From an uncultured Eubacterium sp. (GTDB lineage Bacteria; Bacillota; Clostridia; Lachnospirales; Lachnospiraceae): a stretch of DNA of 7,300 nucleotides. The translations under genes were made by a program, and so were the position numbers. A model generated the notes under the pieces. That model was not told where the DNA came from, did no database searches, and saw only the letters and a program-made list of their open reading frames with translations. Shown piece by piece: positions 5,055 to 7,300 of this stretch. The stretch is taken from assembly GCA_910580075.1 (NCBI GenBank), contig CAJTVR010000145.1, positions 1-7,300 on the forward strand. Reading direction: 5' to 3'. Each line of letters opens with the position of its first letter. Positions within the stretch are counted from its first letter, which is position 1.

Positions 5055-6218
5055 ATGCACAAAATTTATTTTGACAACGCAAGCACTACATTCCCCAAAC
5101 CCCAGGCTGTTGCAGATGCTGTTTACCGCTTTCTGACAGAAAACGGCTGTAATATCAGCCGCGGCGGCTACGCAAAAGCATATCAGACAGCAGAAACCGT
5201 ATTTGAAACACGTGAACTGCTCTGTCAGATGTTTGGAGGCAGCGACTGCAAAAACATTGTCTTTACCAAAAATGCAACAGAGAGCCTGAACATCCTGCTC
5301 AAAGGTTTTCTAAAACCAGGCAGCCATGTACTTGTATCTTCTGTAGAACATAATGCCGTCATGCGTCCTCTGGTGCAGCTGGAACGCCAGGGCATTTCTT
5401 TTTCACGCATCCCCTGCTCTAAAGACGGACAGCTGCTGACCGAATACCTACCAAAGCTGCTGACGTCCCGGACCAAAGCCGTCGTAATGACACATGCAAG
5501 CAATGTATGCGGCACACTGATGCCATTTCATGAAATCGGACAGTTCTGCGCAGACAACGGTCTGCGGTTTATTGCAGATGTTTCCCAGACTGCAGGTATC
5601 TGGCCGGTCCGCATGGAAGAAATGCATATAGACGCCCTGGCATTTACCGGACATAAAGGACTTTTAGGCCCGCAGGGAATCGGGGGATTTCTGCTGCGCG
5701 AAGATATGATAAACGAAATCGAGCCTCTTCTTTCCGGCGGCACCGGAAGCATCAGCCACACTGAAGAAGTGCCTGTATTCATGCCTGACCGCTTCGAACC
5801 CGGCACCATGAACCTGCCTGGTATTTTCGGCCTTTACGCATCGCTGCAGTGGATAAAAGAAACCGGCATCGCCAGTATCCGCGCCCACGAACTTGATCTG
5901 ACCGGATATTTTCTGGAAGGGCTGAAAGAGATTCCAAATATCCGCATCATCGGAATACCGGATCTTACAAATCAGGACATCTGCAGGCGCACCGGCGTCG
6001 TATCCCTGCAGACACTGACAAAAGATATTTCTCAGGCTGCCTGGGAACTGGATGAAATGTACGGCATTATGACACGTTCAGGACTGCACTGTGCCCCATA
6101 TGCCCACAAAACGCTCGGTACCTATCCAGCCGGAACGATCCGTTTCTCTTTCGGGTGGTGGAACACAAAACAAGAAATTGATACCGCACTGCAGGCATTA
6201 GCTGCGATTGCCAGATAA
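5055..6218 (+). CDS. Cysteine desulfurase-family PLP enzyme, EF2568-like (selenium-associated)
   Basis: A 387-residue class V aminotransferase-fold enzyme. Visible features are YFDNASTTFPKP (5-16), TKNATESLN (71-79), VEHN with His99 stacking on the cofactor, ADVSQTAG with Asp175 and Gln178, and the Schiff-base lysine Lys201 in TGHKGLLGPQG. Further on come RSGLHCAP with the catalytic Cys346, and Arg363 in IRFSFGWWNT for the substrate carboxylate. All residues for removing sulfur or selenium from (seleno)cysteine are intact. The sequence resembles the EF2568 group, found with selD and selenium-dependent molybdenum hydroxylase genes in Enterococcus faecalis and clostridia, more than housekeeping IscS/NifS. 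A likely role is supplying selenium (or sulfur) for a hydroxylase cofactor, inferred from family context. AAGGAG stands eight bases before the ATG. The LysR gene follows after 17 bp, so the two are co-transcribed. General sulfur mobilisation remains an alternative. Confidence 0.85.
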   Translation: MHKIYFDNASTTFPKPQAVADAVYRFLTENGCNISRGGYAKAYQTAETVFETRELLCQMFGGSDCKNIVFTKNATESLNILLKGFLKPGSHVLVSSVEHNAVMRPLVQLERQGISFSRIPCSKDGQLLTEYLPKLLTSRTKAVVMTHASNVCGTLMPFHEIGQFCADNGLRFIADVSQTAGIWPVRMEEMHIDALAFTGHKGLLGPQGIGGFLLREDMINEIEPLLSGGTGSISHTEEVPVFMPDRFEPGTMNLPGIFGLYASLQWIKETGIASIRAHELDLTGYFLEGLKEIPNIRIIGIPDLTNQDICRRTGVVSLQTLTKDISQAAWELDEMYGIMTRSGLHCAPYAHKTLGTYPAGTIRFSFGWWNTKQEIDTALQALAAIAR

Positions 6219-6235
6219 AGGAATGGGTAATTAAC

Positions 6236-7177
6236 ATGGAATTTAAACAGCTGAAATCATTTATTGCTGTTGTAGAATGTCAGAGTTTTACAAAAGCAGC
6301 CCAGAATCTTTTTCTATCCCAGCCTTCCATCAGCACCCATATACAAAAACTGGAAGAAGAACTGCACTCCAGGCTGATTATCCGCACCACCAAAAATATC
6401 GAAATCACGCCCCGCGGCATGGAACTGTATGAATGCGCCTGTGAAATTATGAAACGCTGGGATAACCTTCTGCTGCACTGGGACAGCGAAACGAAAAAAA
6501 TTATCCGCCTGGGCGCTTCTACGATTCCTTCTGCCTATATTCTTCCAGAACTGCTGCCCGCTTACGGAAAAGAACATCCCGGAACCTATTTTTCCATACA
6601 TCAGAGCAACAGCCAGGATATTATAAACCGCCTGCTGCAAGGAGATTTCGACATCGGCCTGACAGGAATGCCTTCAGACAGCAGCGCCCTTACAAGCATT
6701 CCTTTTTACCAGGACCGCATGGTGATCATTACGCCTGTAAATGACTATTTTCTGTCCCTCAAATATGAGGAGCAGCTTAAAACATCTTCAAATGAACCGT
6801 TTCCAGTAAAAGCCCTGCTGCATTCCCCTGTCATTCTGCGTGAAAAACACAGCGGCAGCCGCAAAAGTGCAGAACGTTTTTTAGAAAGCCTGAACATACA
6901 TGAAGAAGATCTTCAGATTGCCGCCCGCATCAACGATCAGGAAGCTATAAAAAACCTCGTAGCGCAAGGACTTGGCATTTCTATCCTGTCAGAGCGGGCC
7001 GCTAGAAATTTTGGCAGTGAAAAACGCGTACTGGTCTTTGAACTCCCTGCAAACACCTCCAGGCGCAGCCTTTATCTGATTTATCCTAAAAATTATATGC
7101 TGAATCCGCATCTGCAGAGCTTTGCGTCCTATATCCTCCAGTTTTATGCAGACCAGCAAGGCTCTGGCGTACTATGA
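6236..7177 (+). CDS. LysR-family transcriptional regulator, selenium-metabolism-associated type
   Basis: A 313-residue LysR-type regulator of normal length. Residues 1-60 hold the winged helix-turn-helix (SFTKAAQNLFLSQPSISTHI at 17-36), followed by a linker helix to about residue 85. The rest is a periplasmic-binding-protein-like effector domain (IRLGASTIPSAYILPELL, then QGLGISILSERAA near 245-257). The opening MEFKQLKSFIAVVECQSFTKAA and overall pattern resemble LysR proteins found beside selenium genes and the CysB-like group; this is from memory of the family. The effector cannot be read from sequence. It begins 17 bp after the desulfurase-like gene, and its ribosome site (aaagga) overlaps that gene's stop codon at a rather long 13-base spacing, suggesting translational coupling and modest expression. 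It may control its own operon and perhaps the divergent purine operon. No intrinsic terminator follows; the right repeat arm begins 11 bp after the stop. Confidence 0.88.
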   Translation: MEFKQLKSFIAVVECQSFTKAAQNLFLSQPSISTHIQKLEEELHSRLIIRTTKNIEITPRGMELYECACEIMKRWDNLLLHWDSETKKIIRLGASTIPSAYILPELLPAYGKEHPGTYFSIHQSNSQDIINRLLQGDFDIGLTGMPSDSSALTSIPFYQDRMVIITPVNDYFLSLKYEEQLKTSSNEPFPVKALLHSPVILREKHSGSRKSAERFLESLNIHEEDLQIAARINDQEAIKNLVAQGLGISILSERAARNFGSEKRVLVFELPANTSRRSLYLIYPKNYMLNPHLQSFASYILQFYADQQGSGVL

Positions 7178-7188
7178 AATGGAATATC

Positions 7189-7300
7189 TATAGGTTACCC
7201 GGACGCCAGGCAGAGAAATGTTTTCCTTTTTCTGTTCCGCCTGCAAACAGTAAGAACTTCTAAATTTTCTGCTTCCAGGCTGTGGCAGCGGACGGACCGG
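7189..7300. repeat. Right arm of the 112-bp inverted repeat (continues past the window)
   Basis: This is the inverted counterpart of 135-246, with 103 of 112 positions identical and no gaps. It starts 11 bp after the LysR stop codon. Positions 7253-7272 correspond to the terminal repeat seen at 1-20 (same orientation) and at 163-182 (inverted), so a second copy of the nested element probably begins here. No transposase or other gene is visible between the LysR stop and the window edge. Confidence 0.9.

Overview
The window looks like chromosomal DNA of an anaerobic gut-type Firmicute, most likely a Lachnospiraceae/Clostridia member. This rests on moderate GC, strong AGGAGG-type ribosome sites, AT-rich intergenic regions, and a gene set typical of selenium-using clostridia. 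The genus cannot be fixed from sequence reading alone. Six convincing full-length genes are present. Four lie on the minus strand (yedE-like, Crp/Fnr-family regulator, guanine deaminase, purine nucleoside phosphorylase) and two on the plus strand (cysteine desulfurase-like enzyme, LysR-family regulator).

Layout from left to right. Positions 1-298 hold a repeat block with nested inverted repeats and possibly a 28-codon micro-ORF. Positions 299-1390 (-) encode a ten-segment YedE/YeeE membrane protein of the selenium-associated type. Positions 1391-1729 are AT-rich control DNA with direct and inverted repeats, plus the terminator of the next gene to the right. Positions 1730-4654 (-) look like one operon, transcribed punA, then guaD, then the Crp/Fnr-like gene. 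Positions 4655-5054 are a divergent promoter region. Positions 5055-7177 (+) are a two-gene operon (desulfurase-like enzyme, then LysR regulator). Positions 7189-7300 repeat the left block in inverted orientation and run off the window.

Working model. Purine nucleoside phosphorylase releases guanine or hypoxanthine from nucleosides, and guanine deaminase turns guanine into xanthine. In many anaerobic Firmicutes xanthine is the substrate of a selenium-dependent molybdenum hydroxylase. The other genes are of kinds found with selenium metabolism: a YedE-type putative selenium transporter, an EF2568-like cysteine desulfurase-family protein, and a LysR regulator similar to those beside selenium genes. 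The window can therefore be read as a purine-to-xanthine module placed next to a selenium supply module, although no selD, selA, selB or hydroxylase gene is visible here.

The most unusual structural feature is the pair of 112-bp inverted arms (103/112 identical, no gaps) lying just past the 3' ends of the two outermost, outward-reading genes. They could be ends of a unit that moves or inverts, or two copies of a dispersed 3'-intergenic repeat. The left copy's own nested palindromes and partial duplication make the dispersed-repeat reading at least as likely.
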